Shown here in pieces: positions 28,355 to 36,807 of a stretch of 64,000 bases of DNA (within the stretch, counting starts at the first letter, position 1; each line of letters opens with the position of its first letter). A model generated the notes under the pieces. That model saw only the letters and a program-made list of their open reading frames with translations, made no database searches and was not told the origin of the DNA. This stretch comes from Sulfurovum sp. (GTDB taxonomy: Bacteria > Campylobacterota > Campylobacteria > Campylobacterales > Sulfurovaceae). The position numbers and the translations under genes were made by a program. Where the stretch lies: positions 144,889-208,888 of the forward strand of contig JALTVI010000107.1 of assembly GCA_027049035.1 (NCBI GenBank), in the 5' to 3' direction.

Positions 28355-28416
28355 GATGGTTATCACAGAACTCAATTCAATAATCGAATAAAATACCGTA
28401 CTCAATACTCTAGCTT

Positions 28417-28881
28417 TTATTTTCTTAAGGTTGCCACAAGCCGTTTGGGGTGCAAAAAGAGGCTCAGCGCATCGGTTACCTCTTTGCACACCAGCGTGGA
28501 GGCGAGCATCGTAGGGGTTGCACACCCCTCTTCACCCAAAACCGCGATGCCAAGCGCCGCACATTCAAGCATCGCCACATCGTTGTTGCCGTTGCCAACC
28601 GATACACACTTATCCGCCCCAAGCGAAGCGATGTAGTCGGCTTTCTCCTGCGTATGGTTGCTGCTTGAGAGTACCTTGATAGTCACAGGACTCTCTGCAA
28701 GCTGTGCCGCCACACTGCCGAAGGTATCGGCGGTGATGACATGAATCGTATAGCTTTTGGAAAGCGTTTCGAAAAGCACCTTGACTTCGGGGTAGACCAT
28801 GCCGTCTTTGGCAATGGTACCGTTGTAGTCACAGACAAGATGGGTGATATCGAGCGTTTTGAAGTTTGGTATTTCTGTCAT
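28417..28881 (-). CDS. HAD-superfamily protein, soluble P-type-ATPase-like
   Basis: A 154-residue HAD protein. Motif I reads VCDYNGTIAKDG, with nucleophile Asp18 but Asn20 where phosphatases keep a second Asp. Motif III/IV reads SVGNGNNDVAMLECAALGIAV. Both patterns match the COG4087-type 'soluble P-type ATPase' group, in which the second Asp is regularly absent. Substrate unknown. It is transcribed divergently from selD, about 90 bp away. Cytoplasmic, no cap domain seen. Confidence 0.82.
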   Translation of the reverse strand: MTEIPNFKTLDITHLVCDYNGTIAKDGMVYPEVKVLFETLSKSYTIHVITADTFGSVAAQLAESPVTIKVLSSSNHTQEKADYIASLGADKCVSVGNGNNDVAMLECAALGIAVLGEEGCATPTMLASTLVCKEVTDALSLFLHPKRLVATLRK

Positions 28882-28898
28882 TATTAATATCCCGGTGA

Positions 28899-28904
28899 TA
28901 TAAT
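28899..28904 (+). promoter_or_regulatory. -10 element for selD-mnmH
   Basis: GATATAATTT gives a perfect TATAAT with predicted start near 28911, about 60 bp before selD. Confidence 0.6.
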
Positions 28905-28916
28905 TTCCAATCGTTT

Positions 28917-28936
28917 CTGCACAGGCTTGTGTGCAG
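28917..28936 (+). promoter_or_regulatory. Hairpin in the selD leader
   Basis: CTGCACA and TGTGCAG form a perfect 7-bp stem with a six-base loop, a few bases after the predicted transcription start. No U-run follows, so it is not a simple terminator. It may stabilise the mRNA or serve as a protein-binding site. Confidence 0.45.
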
Positions 28937-28972
28937 TGATTTGAAACATTATATCAGAGAAAAGGTTGTTTT

Positions 28973-30007
28973 ATGGAATCTGTCAAACTTACCGAATACA
29001 GTCACGGCGCGGGGTGCGGGTGCAAAATTTCACCGATGCTGCTTGAGGAGATCCTCTGCACCACACAGGAGGTCAGCGACTTCCCCCAGCTGCTTGTAGG
29101 CAACAGCAACAAGGACGATGCTGCGGCATTTGATCTTGGCAACGGCACTTCGGTGCTTTCGACAACAGACTTCTTTATGCCTATTGTCGATGATCCGTTC
29201 ACGTTTGGCAAGATTGCGGCAACCAACGCACTCAGCGACATTTACGCTATGGGCGGCAAGCCGCTGATGGCCATTTCGATTTTCGGATGGCCCATCGACA
29301 AACTCTCTGCCGATGTAGGGCGGGAAGTGATCGACGGCGGACGTGCCATCTGTGAAGAGGCGGGCATTCCTTTGGCAGGCGGGCACTCCATCGACTCTCC
29401 CGAACCCATCTTCGGTTTGGCAGCTACAGGACTGGTGGACAATGCCAACCTGATGCAAAACGACAGCGCCGAGGAAGGGTGCTACATCTTCCTTACCAAA
29501 CCTATCGGTATAGGCATCCTCTCTACTGCGCAGAAGCAGAAGAAGATTGAAGAGGGGCACATTGATCCGGCGATCGAAGCGATGACGACACTCAACAAAG
29601 TCGGAGCCGACCTTGCGCCGCTTGAGGATGTGGTGGCGATGACCGATGTGACCGGCTTCGGGCTTCTGGGACACCTGAGCGAGATCTGTGAAGCCAGTAA
29701 CATCGGTGCGAAAGTGTGGTTTGACAAAGTGCCGCTGCTGCCCAATGTGGAGCGCTACCGCCAGGAGGGGTGCATTGCGGGCGGATCACGCAAGAACTTC
29801 GCCAGTTACGGCGACAAGATCAGTGAAATGACGCAGCAGCAGCGCGAACTGCTCTGCGATCCGCAAACTTCCGGCGGCCTTTTGGTCATTGTCAAAAAAG
29901 AGGGGCTTGAGGCGTTCCACGATGTCTGTAACAAAGCGGGTCTCTCTCTGGAGCCCATCGGTGAGACAACGGCACAAAACGGTGCGCACCTGATTGAGGT
30001 TCTCTGA
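28973..30007 (+). CDS. selD: Selenide, water dikinase
   Basis: A 344-residue enzyme making selenophosphate from selenide and ATP. The catalytic N-terminal motif reads HGAGCGCK with Cys codons (no UGA), and NKDDAAAFDLG and STTDFFMPIVDDP form the ATP site. Its stop touches the mnmH start, so the two are one transcript. In this window selenophosphate is used for tRNA selenation; genes for selenocysteine insertion are not present here and may lie elsewhere. Length is typical. Confidence 0.96.
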   Translation: MESVKLTEYSHGAGCGCKISPMLLEEILCTTQEVSDFPQLLVGNSNKDDAAAFDLGNGTSVLSTTDFFMPIVDDPFTFGKIAATNALSDIYAMGGKPLMAISIFGWPIDKLSADVGREVIDGGRAICEEAGIPLAGGHSIDSPEPIFGLAATGLVDNANLMQNDSAEEGCYIFLTKPIGIGILSTAQKQKKIEEGHIDPAIEAMTTLNKVGADLAPLEDVVAMTDVTGFGLLGHLSEICEASNIGAKVWFDKVPLLPNVERYRQEGCIAGGSRKNFASYGDKISEMTQQQRELLCDPQTSGGLLVIVKKEGLEAFHDVCNKAGLSLEPIGETTAQNGAHLIEVL

Positions 30008-31101
30008 TGATGCAACTTCCCCTCAGCGACGATTTCCGCTCTGTCGTACTTGAGAATACGCCGCTTATCGATGTGCGCGCACCGGTAGAGTTTGAAAAGG
30101 GTGCCTTCCCCGGTGCTGTCAACCTGCCGCTGATGACAGATGAAGAGCGTCACCTGGTGGGCATCAAGTACAAAGAGAAGGGCAATGCCGAAGCGGTGAA
30201 GCTCGGGCACCAGCTGGTCGGAGGGGATGTCAAAGAGGCACGCATTGCAGCGTGGAGGGACTTTATCGATGCAAACCCCAACGTAAAACTCTACTGTTTC
30301 AGGGGAGGACAGCGTTCTGAAATTGCCCAGCAGTGGCTCCATGATGCAGGTCGTGACATCGTTCGCCTGAAAGGGGGCTACAAAGCGTTCCGCAACTACC
30401 TGATGGAGGAGACGGAGCGTTCGACAGAAACGTTCTCTCCGATCATTCTGGGCGGCAGAACGGGGTCGGGAAAGACGATATTGCTGCAAGAGATCGTCAA
30501 TGCCGTCGACCTGGAGGGGCTTGCCAACCACCGCGGCTCCTCCTTTGGACGCAAGGTGACCCCGCAGCCCTCTGCGATCAACTTTGAAAATGCGCTTGCC
30601 TACGACCTGATCCAAAAACTGGACAGGGGCTTCAAACACCTTGTCTTCGAAGATGAGGGCAAAAGCGTAGGGAGGCTCTACCTGCCCAAAAGCCTTTGGG
30701 AACACCTGGCTCCCGCACCGCTGGTGATACTGGAGACGCCTGATGAAGAGAGGGTGGCCATTACAGTGGATGAGTATGTCACACAGGCGCAGCAGATGTA
30801 CCAAAAGGCTTTCGGTGAAGAGGGACTAACGCTCTGGGCAGAGGATATCCGTGCGGCGATGGCGCGCATTCAGAAGCGTCTTGGCGGAGTGCGTTACCAG
30901 GAGGTAAGCAGACTGTTCGAAGAGGCGTTGGCCAGACAGAAAGCGGGAAGTACCGTTAGTGTCTATGATGACTGGGCAGCCTATCTGCTCACAGAGTATT
31001 ACGATCCGATGTACGACTACCAGATCGAAAAGAACAGCGAGCGCATCGTATTCAAGGGCAGTGCCGATGCGGTACGGGAGTATCTCTCACAGTACCGTTA
31101 G
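30007..31101 (+). CDS. mnmH: tRNA 2-selenouridine synthase
   Basis: A 364-residue enzyme (also called SelU or YbbB) replacing sulfur of 2-thiouridine at the wobble base with selenium via geranylation. The N-terminal rhodanese domain (about 15-130) carries the active-site Cys in YCFRGGQRS. The C-terminal part has a P-loop, GGRTGSGKTILLQ. It starts within the selD stop. The target would be tRNAs for Lys, Glu and Gln with UUN-type anticodons; Lys(UUU) and Glu(UUC) genes lie at 53880-54340. Confidence 0.95.
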   Translation: MMQLPLSDDFRSVVLENTPLIDVRAPVEFEKGAFPGAVNLPLMTDEERHLVGIKYKEKGNAEAVKLGHQLVGGDVKEARIAAWRDFIDANPNVKLYCFRGGQRSEIAQQWLHDAGRDIVRLKGGYKAFRNYLMEETERSTETFSPIILGGRTGSGKTILLQEIVNAVDLEGLANHRGSSFGRKVTPQPSAINFENALAYDLIQKLDRGFKHLVFEDEGKSVGRLYLPKSLWEHLAPAPLVILETPDEERVAITVDEYVTQAQQMYQKAFGEEGLTLWAEDIRAAMARIQKRLGGVRYQEVSRLFEEALARQKAGSTVSVYDDWAAYLLTEYYDPMYDYQIEKNSERIVFKGSADAVREYLSQYR

Positions 31102-31133
31102 TGCCCTGCAGGAATCTGGCACCTCTTTTTCGC

Positions 31134-31139
31134 TATAAT
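31134..31139 (+). promoter_or_regulatory. -10 element for ilvA
   Basis: TTTTTCGCTATAATTTCC, an extended -10 (gcTATAAT) 28 bp before the ilvA ATG. The same CGCTATAAT occurs before ilvB. Confidence 0.65.
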
Positions 31140-31166
31140 TTCCCCAATCTATTTTCAGGAAGAAGT

Positions 31167-32378
31167 ATGTTAAGTCTGGAACAGGTCAAAGAGGCCTATG
31201 CACGTCTGGAGGGAGTGGTACACCATACCCCGTTCTCCTATGCGCCGATACTGAGTGAAATGAGCGGCTATGAGGTCTACCTCAAAAAAGAGAACCTGCA
31301 GCGCACAGGGGCGTTCAAACTGCGCGGTGCCTTCAACAAGATCGCTACGCTGGTAGAAGCGGGCAGAAGGGGCGGTGTGGTTGCCGCAAGTGCAGGCAAC
31401 CACGCACAGGGGGTTGCATTTGCGGCCAACCACTTTGGCATCGATGCGACCATCGTCATGCCCGAATCGACACCGCTTACCAAAGTGCAGGGGGTCAAAG
31501 CCTTCGGTGCGAATGTCATACTGGAAGGCGCTAACTACGATGAAGCCTATGCCTATGCGGTGAAGTTTGGCGAAGAGAAAGGCTTTGATTTCGTGCACCC
31601 TTTTACCGATGAGGAGGTGATGGCGGGGCAGGGGACTGTGGCGCTTGAAATGCTCGAAACTCAGCCCGACCTCGATGCGATGGTTGTTCCTGTCGGCGGC
31701 GGCGGGCTGATTGCCGGTATGGCGACAGCGGCAAAGGCGCTCAAAAGTGACATAGAAATCGTTGGAGTCTCAGCCGAAGGCGCACCGGCGATGCGACAGT
31801 CCTACGAAGCGAAGAGACCCATTGATACCACTTCGGTACGTACCATTGCAGACGGGATTGCCGTACGCGACACATCACCCATTACACTGGAGTATATCCT
31901 CAAGTATGTCGATCGTTTCGAAGGGGTGGGTGAAGATGAGATTGCTTCGGCTATTCTCTTTCTGCTCGAGCGCCAGAAGGTGCTGGTAGAAGGTGCGGGT
32001 TCCGTCGGTGTGGCAGCGCTGATGCACGGCAAACTGGACTTCCCCAAAGGCAGTAAGATAGGCATTGTGCTTAGCGGCGGAAATATCGATGTCACGATGC
32101 TCTCGCTCATCATTGAAAAGGGGCTGATGAAATCTGCACGCAAGATGAAGCTGATGGTGACACTGGTGGACAAACCGGGTGCGCTGCAGAGCTTTACGCA
32201 GATCCTGACCGAAGTGGGTGCGAATATTGTGCAGATAGGATACGACAGAACCTCCATTGATCTGGAGTTTGGTGACGCGAATGTTTCGGTGGCACTGGAG
32301 ACCAAAGGCATGGAGCATCAGGAACTGATACGGAAAAAGCTTAAAGAGGGCGGGTTTGCGTTTAAAGAAGAACATTAA
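31167..32378 (+). CDS. ilvA: Threonine ammonia-lyase (threonine deaminase)
   Basis: A 403-residue PLP enzyme making 2-oxobutanoate, the first isoleucine step. The PLP Lys lies in TGAFKLRGAFNK, the phosphate loop in PVGGGGLIAGM, and a single C-terminal ACT domain (about 330-400, LVDKPGALQSFTQIL) gives the short form. ATG 31167 follows AGGAAGAAGT and lies after the promoter; a start 66 bp earlier would precede the -10. The next isoleucine/valine enzymes, ilvB and ilvN, follow 1.1 kb downstream under their own promoter. Confidence 0.95.
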   Translation: MLSLEQVKEAYARLEGVVHHTPFSYAPILSEMSGYEVYLKKENLQRTGAFKLRGAFNKIATLVEAGRRGGVVAASAGNHAQGVAFAANHFGIDATIVMPESTPLTKVQGVKAFGANVILEGANYDEAYAYAVKFGEEKGFDFVHPFTDEEVMAGQGTVALEMLETQPDLDAMVVPVGGGGLIAGMATAAKALKSDIEIVGVSAEGAPAMRQSYEAKRPIDTTSVRTIADGIAVRDTSPITLEYILKYVDRFEGVGEDEIASAILFLLERQKVLVEGAGSVGVAALMHGKLDFPKGSKIGIVLSGGNIDVTMLSLIIEKGLMKSARKMKLMVTLVDKPGALQSFTQILTEVGANIVQIGYDRTSIDLEFGDANVSVALETKGMEHQELIRKKLKEGGFAFKEEH

Positions 32379-32388
32379 AAGATTTTTT

Positions 32389-32413
32389 AGTGAGGAGTGA
32401 GGAGTGAGGAGTG
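32389..32413. repeat. Heptamer tandem repeat (GTGAGGA)n
   Basis: About three and a half copies of GTGAGGA in a row, directly after ilvA. One of several period-7 tracts in this window. Confidence 0.8.
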
Positions 32414-32420
32414 TCGGTTT

Positions 32421-32445
32421 GCACTGCATTGCAGTGCTTTTTTTT
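32421..32445 (+). terminator. Rho-independent terminator after ilvA
   Basis: GCACTGC-ATT-GCAGTGC is a perfect 7-bp GC-rich stem followed by a run of eight T. It ends only 18 bp before the ATG of the next gene, so it may also limit read-through into that gene. Confidence 0.85.
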
Positions 32446-32462
32446 AAGTTTGGGGTTGCCGT

Positions 32463-33368
32463 ATGATCGCGATCGATTTGGGGTCCAATACGGTTCGGGT
32501 GCTGGAGTTCGACTGCCGCCATATGCGTGCGACGGCTGCCTTTGAGAAGATCGTCAAAACCGCAGACAAACTGGGTGCTACGGGGGTGATAGACCATGAG
32601 GCTGTCGACCGTGTCATCTATGCGCTCAAAGAGGCGCAGAATCAGATCGACTTTGCGGGGCAGGAGGTACGTGCCGTAACGACAGAAGCGGTGCGGCGTG
32701 CCGAAAATGCCGATGCGGTGCTGGCACGTATCGAAAAAGAGACGGGTGTGCGTTTTGAGATCATCGACGGACAGAAAGAGGCGGCCTTGACACTCAAAGC
32801 GGTGCGGTTCCGGCTGAATAAACTCTGCCGTGCTTCGGAAAACTTCGTACTGGTAGACATTGGCGGTGGATCGACGGAGATCATCTTTGTCCATGGCAGT
32901 AAAGTGGTGATGAAGAGTTTCCCCTTAGGGATTGTCACTATCGCGCAGCAGTATGGGAACCTCGATGCGATCGAAGCGGCACTGCCGCAGGAGATGCTCT
33001 CTATGCAGATGTTCGCTGCGGAGATTTACGCCACACGCGGCAGTGTAGAGAGCTTTGTCGCAACAGCGGGGACACCGACAACGGTGGCAGCGATGAAGCT
33101 GGGACAGACCTATGCCACCTACGATGCCAACCGTATCAACGGGACCATTCTGGAAAAAATGGAGCTCGATTTCTATCTCAAAAAATTACTTGAAATGCCT
33201 TTCGAGAAGCGGGAAGAAACAGTGGGTACGGGCCGCAGCGACCTGATTGCGGCAGGTATTCTCATCTTCAAACATCTCTACACGATACTGGAGCAGGAAC
33301 GGTGCATTGTCGTCGATGACGGATTGCGTGAGGGCGTAGCAATCAATGCGTGTGAAAATGCGCAGTAG
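32463..33368 (+). CDS. Ppx/GppA-family phosphatase, single-module
   Basis: A 301-residue ASKHA-fold phosphatase of the exopolyphosphatase/pppGpp phosphohydrolase family. The phosphate loops are AIDLGSNTVRVLEF at the N-terminus and VDIGGGSTEI near residue 143. It lacks the C-terminal HD region of the ~500-residue members, as is common in Campylobacterota. Whether polyphosphate or pppGpp is the substrate cannot be told. The start ATG is 18 bp after a strong terminator, so its own promoter is not obvious. Confidence 0.88.
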   Translation: MIAIDLGSNTVRVLEFDCRHMRATAAFEKIVKTADKLGATGVIDHEAVDRVIYALKEAQNQIDFAGQEVRAVTTEAVRRAENADAVLARIEKETGVRFEIIDGQKEAALTLKAVRFRLNKLCRASENFVLVDIGGGSTEIIFVHGSKVVMKSFPLGIVTIAQQYGNLDAIEAALPQEMLSMQMFAAEIYATRGSVESFVATAGTPTTVAAMKLGQTYATYDANRINGTILEKMELDFYLKKLLEMPFEKREETVGTGRSDLIAAGILIFKHLYTILEQERCIVVDDGLREGVAINACENAQ

Positions 33369-33392
33369 TGTCACCTTTTTACGCTTGGGGCC

Positions 33393-33419
33393 TAAATAAG
33401 ACTAAAAAACTCTTATTTA
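33393..33419 (+). terminator. Possible terminator after ppx/gppA
   Basis: TAAATAAGA / TCTTATTTA form a 9-bp AT-rich stem with a nine-base loop. The low GC makes it a weak candidate. Confidence 0.35.
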
Positions 33420-33453
33420 AAGCGGCTGCCCGTCACTTCTAATCTTATTTCGC

Positions 33454-33459
33454 TATAAT
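33454..33459 (+). promoter_or_regulatory. -10 element for ilvBN
   Basis: TTTCGCTATAATCGGGG, an extended -10 ending 36 bp before the ilvB ATG. No leader peptide with a run of branched-chain codons is seen in the short leader. Confidence 0.65.
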
Positions 33460-33495
33460 CGGGGATTAAAAAACTACAACAATGGAGTGTCGACC

Positions 33496-35202
33496 ATGCA
33501 GATGAGTGGTGCACAGATGGTGTGTGAGGCGATCATCGCCGAGGGTGTCAAGACCGTATTCGGTTACCCCGGCGGAGCGATCATGCACGTTTATGACGAG
33601 ATTTACAAGCAGGACGGGTTCGAACACATTCTCACCCGTCACGAGCAGGCGGCAGTACATGCTGCAGACGGATATGCAAGAGCCACAGGCGAAGTGGGTG
33701 TGGCGATGGTTACCTCCGGTCCTGGCTTTACTAATGCGGTCACCGGACTTGCAACCGCCTATATGGACTCCATTCCCCTGGTCGTCATCTCCGGGCAGGT
33801 ACCGCTCTCTCTTATCGGGACCGACGGCTTTCAGGAGATCGATGCGGTAGGTATCTCAAGACCCTGTACCAAGCATAACTTTTTGGTACGCTCCCTTGAA
33901 GAGCTGCCGCGTATTCTCAAAGAGGCATTCTACCTTGCGCGCAGCGGAAGACCCGGACCGATTCTGGTGGATATCCCAAAAGACATCACTGTCGACATCG
34001 GGGAGTTCAAGTATCCCGATTCGGTACATATCCCAAGCTACAAGCCGACCTACAAAGGGAACAACCGCCAGATCGAAAAGGCGGTAGAGGCGATCAAAAA
34101 AGCCAAGAAGCCGCTGCTTTACATCGGTGGGGGTGTTGTACTCTCAAATGCCTACAAGCTGGTACGCGAGCTGGCAGAGAAGACACAGATTCCTGCGGTC
34201 GAGACTCTGATGGCGCGCGGTGTCATGGGAGCGAAGAACCCGCTGCTTCTGGGGATGCTGGGTATGCACGGAAACTACGCTTCGAACATGGCGATGAGTG
34301 AGACCGATCTGGTCATCTCTCTTGGTGCGCGTTTCGATGACCGTGTTACGGGAAAACTCTCCGAGTTTGCCAAGTATGCAGACATCATTCACGTCGATAT
34401 CGACCCTGCGAACATCGCCAAACTGGTCGACGTGGACTACCCCATTGTCGGGGATGTGGCACAGGTGGTACAGAAGATGCTGCCGCTGCTTGACGATGTC
34501 AACACTGACCGCTACCAGGCGTGGCGTGAGATCCTCAAGCGTTACGACGAGCTGCACCCGCAGTCCTATGTCGACAGCGATGAAGTCATCAAGCCGCAGT
34601 GGGCCATCGAGCGCCTGGGCGAGCTGGTAGGCGAGCAGGCGATCATCACCTCCGATGTCGGCCAGCACCAGATGTGGGCGGCACAGCACTATCCGTTCGA
34701 CCGTCCGAGACAGTGGATCAACTCAGGCGGTCTGGGAACGATGGGCTTCGGGCTGCCTGCAGCCATCGGTGCAAAGCGTGCACACCCTGAAAAGACGGTT
34801 ATCAACATCACCGGCGACGGTTCGATTCTGATGAACGTACAGGAGCTGGTAACTGCAGCCGAGTACAAGATACCGGTCATCAACGTCATCTTGAACAACC
34901 ACTTCCTGGGAATGGTACGCCAGTGGCAGACCTTCTTCTACGAGAAGCGCTACTCCGAGACCGATCTGACCTTCCAGCCAAACTGGGTGCAGCTGGTCGA
35001 AGCGTGCGGGGGTATCGGTTATGACGTTACCACCAAAGAGGAGTTCGATGCGGCACTTAAAGATGCCATCGAACAGGACAAGGTCTGCTTTATGAACGTA
35101 GCGGTCAACCGCTTCGAGAACGTACTGCCAATGGTACCGGCAGGCGGAGCGCTCTTTAACATGATGCTGCCGCCGAAGATTGAAAAAGAGGGGGAGAAGT
35201 AA
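33496..35202 (+). CDS. ilvB: Acetolactate synthase, large (catalytic) subunit
   Basis: A 568-residue thiamine-diphosphate and FAD enzyme for the first common valine/leucine and second isoleucine step. The catalytic Glu region is LTRHEQAAVHAADGYAR, and the ThDP site is ITGDGSILMNVQEL with the closing Asn in ILNNHF. I chose ATG 33496 (MQMSGAQMVCEA) because TGGAG lies 8 bp before it; a GTG nine bases earlier would fall on that Shine-Dalgarno site. Its stop overlaps the ilvN start by one base. Confidence 0.95.
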   Translation: MQMSGAQMVCEAIIAEGVKTVFGYPGGAIMHVYDEIYKQDGFEHILTRHEQAAVHAADGYARATGEVGVAMVTSGPGFTNAVTGLATAYMDSIPLVVISGQVPLSLIGTDGFQEIDAVGISRPCTKHNFLVRSLEELPRILKEAFYLARSGRPGPILVDIPKDITVDIGEFKYPDSVHIPSYKPTYKGNNRQIEKAVEAIKKAKKPLLYIGGGVVLSNAYKLVRELAEKTQIPAVETLMARGVMGAKNPLLLGMLGMHGNYASNMAMSETDLVISLGARFDDRVTGKLSEFAKYADIIHVDIDPANIAKLVDVDYPIVGDVAQVVQKMLPLLDDVNTDRYQAWREILKRYDELHPQSYVDSDEVIKPQWAIERLGELVGEQAIITSDVGQHQMWAAQHYPFDRPRQWINSGGLGTMGFGLPAAIGAKRAHPEKTVINITGDGSILMNVQELVTAAEYKIPVINVILNNHFLGMVRQWQTFFYEKRYSETDLTFQPNWVQLVEACGGIGYDVTTKEEFDAALKDAIEQDKVCFMNVAVNRFENVLPMVPAGGALFNMMLPPKIEKEGEK

Positions 35203-35681
35203 TGGCAAACAGTAACAATGAAAGACGTGTCATCTCCGTTGTCGTGATGAACGAGAGTTCGGTGCTTGCGCGCGTTACCGCACTCTTTGCCGGACGCGGA
35301 TACAACATCGAGTCGCTGACGGTCGCACCCATCCCCCATACCGATATGTCGCATATCACCATCGAGACAAAAGGGAATGCCCGTGTGATGGAGCAGATCA
35401 CCAAACAGCTGCATAAGCTTGTGCCTGTCTACAAGGTCATTGAGCACGAAGAGATGGTTGAAAAAGAGATGGTACTGGTGAAGTTCCCCATTGCCGAAAA
35501 TCTCAGTGACATTGCGGCACTTGCAGCTGCCTACAACGGCGGCATCGTCAATGTTGGCAAAGAGATGGTCGTCGCGCAGGTGGCCGATGAACCAAAGCGC
35601 GTCAAGCACTTCATCGAAGCTGCCGAACGCTACAACCCCTGCGAGATTGTACGCGGCGGTGTCGTGGCTATCGAGCGGTAA
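35202..35681 (+). CDS. ilvN: Acetolactate synthase, small regulatory subunit
   Basis: A 159-residue subunit with an N-terminal ACT domain (ISVVVMNESSVLARVTALFAGRGYNIESL) that binds valine for feedback control, and a C-terminal region that contacts the large subunit. Length is as in the IlvH type. It is coupled to ilvB by a one-base overlap. A palindromic repeat follows in the intergenic region, which may serve as transcript end. Confidence 0.95.
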   Translation: MANSNNERRVISVVVMNESSVLARVTALFAGRGYNIESLTVAPIPHTDMSHITIETKGNARVMEQITKQLHKLVPVYKVIEHEEMVEKEMVLVKFPIAENLSDIAALAAAYNGGIVNVGKEMVVAQVADEPKRVKHFIEAAERYNPCEIVRGGVVAIER

Positions 35682-35731
35682 TCTTTTCCGGCAACCATCA
35701 TTTGGGTTGTCTGTATAAACGTATCAACTCG

Positions 35732-35752
35732 TTCCCATGCTCTGCGTGGGAA
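35732..35752. repeat. Palindromic repeat of the GTTCCCAYGC-type
   Basis: TTCCCATGC-TCT-GCGTGGGAA forms a 9-bp stem (one G-T pair) with a three-base loop, flanked by CTCG and TG. I recall nearly the same sequence as a dispersed intergenic repeat in many bacterial genomes. It lies between ilvN and lpxD and has no U-run. Confidence 0.6.
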
Positions 35753-35796
35753 TGAATTTGGACGAGAGAAACAATACCTTTTACAGAAGGATAATC

Positions 35797-36753
35797 ATGA
35801 CCTACACACTCTCCCAAATCGCACAAAACCTCCAGATAGATTTTCAAGGTAACGATGTAGAGATTGACGGTATCCATACCCTTGCAGAAGCGACGCCTAC
35901 CCAAATAAGCTTTTTTAACGACAGCAAGTATGCTGCTTTGCTGCCAAAAACAAAAGCTGCAGCAGTACTCATCTCTTCCGAATACGCATCACAGCTGCCT
36001 GAAGGCACGGTTGCGCTGATCACAGATGAACCCTACCTGAAGCTTGCGGAGGCTTCAAAGCTTTTCGCACCCCCTGTCAGCACGCTGACCGAGATGCCGC
36101 ATATGGGTGAGGGGTGCGATATTGACGATACGGCAAGGTTCGGTAGAGGGGTGAAGCTTGGCAGGAATGTCACCGTTATGGCAGGCTGCTACCTTGGTGA
36201 CAATGTCACAGTAGGAGACAACACGCTGCTCTATCCCAATGTCACGCTCTATCACAAAACGGAGATTGGCAGTAACTGCATTGTCCACAGCGGTACGGTC
36301 ATCGGGTGTGACGGCTACGGTTTTGCCCATACCAAAACGGGTGAGCACGTCAAAATATACCAAAACGGAAACGTCATTGTCGAGGATGAGGTGGAGATAG
36401 GGGCTAACTGTGCCATCGACCGGGCAGTCTTCGGTGCGACGCGTATCAAGAGAGGCACGAAGCTGGATAATCTCATTCAGATTGCACACAATTGTGAAGT
36501 GGGTGAACATAGCCTGATGGCAGCACAGGTGGGATTGGCAGGTTCGACGACACTGGGACGTAATGTCGTCATGGGCGGCCAGAGTGCTACGGCAGGACAT
36601 CTGAAAGTGGGTGATTTTGCCACGATCGCGGGCAAAGGCGGTGTGACCAAGTCATTGGAGGGCGGAAAGACATATGCCGGGTTCCCTGCTATTGAGATAC
36701 ACCTCTGGCGACGGATGCAGGCGGCCCTGATGCGGATCGTTAAGAATCGTTAA
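35797..36753 (+). CDS. lpxD: UDP-3-O-acyl-glucosamine N-acyltransferase
   Basis: A 318-residue lipid A enzyme adding the N-linked hydroxyacyl chain. An N-terminal uridine-binding part (EATPTQISFFNDSKYAALL) is followed by a left-handed beta-helix of hexapeptide repeats. The catalytic His region is IQIAHNCEVGEHSL. ATG 35797 follows AGAAGGATAATC; a start 60 bp upstream overlaps the palindromic repeat and lacks a binding site. Supports an LPS-bearing Gram-negative cell. Confidence 0.94.
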   Translation: MTYTLSQIAQNLQIDFQGNDVEIDGIHTLAEATPTQISFFNDSKYAALLPKTKAAAVLISSEYASQLPEGTVALITDEPYLKLAEASKLFAPPVSTLTEMPHMGEGCDIDDTARFGRGVKLGRNVTVMAGCYLGDNVTVGDNTLLYPNVTLYHKTEIGSNCIVHSGTVIGCDGYGFAHTKTGEHVKIYQNGNVIVEDEVEIGANCAIDRAVFGATRIKRGTKLDNLIQIAHNCEVGEHSLMAAQVGLAGSTTLGRNVVMGGQSATAGHLKVGDFATIAGKGGVTKSLEGGKTYAGFPAIEIHLWRRMQAALMRIVKNR

Positions 36754-36764
36754 CCTTTTGAGCC

Positions 36765-36770
36765 TATAAT
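36765..36770 (+). promoter_or_regulatory. -10 element for the 76-residue gene
   Basis: GAGCCTATAATCAAC, a perfect TATAAT directly after lpxD and 37 bp before ATG 36808. Confidence 0.6.
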
Positions 36771-36807
36771 CAACTATTCAAAAATTTAATTCAAAAAGGA
36801 GTTGATT

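Noticed and set aside
28973-30007. Selenocysteine (UGA) in SelD
   Set aside because: The active-site position is encoded by TGC, and no in-frame TGA interrupts the gene.
31117-31135. RpoN promoter before ilvA (TGGCAC...)
   Set aside because: The GG-to-GC spacing is off by two or more bases, while a perfect TATAAT lies in place.
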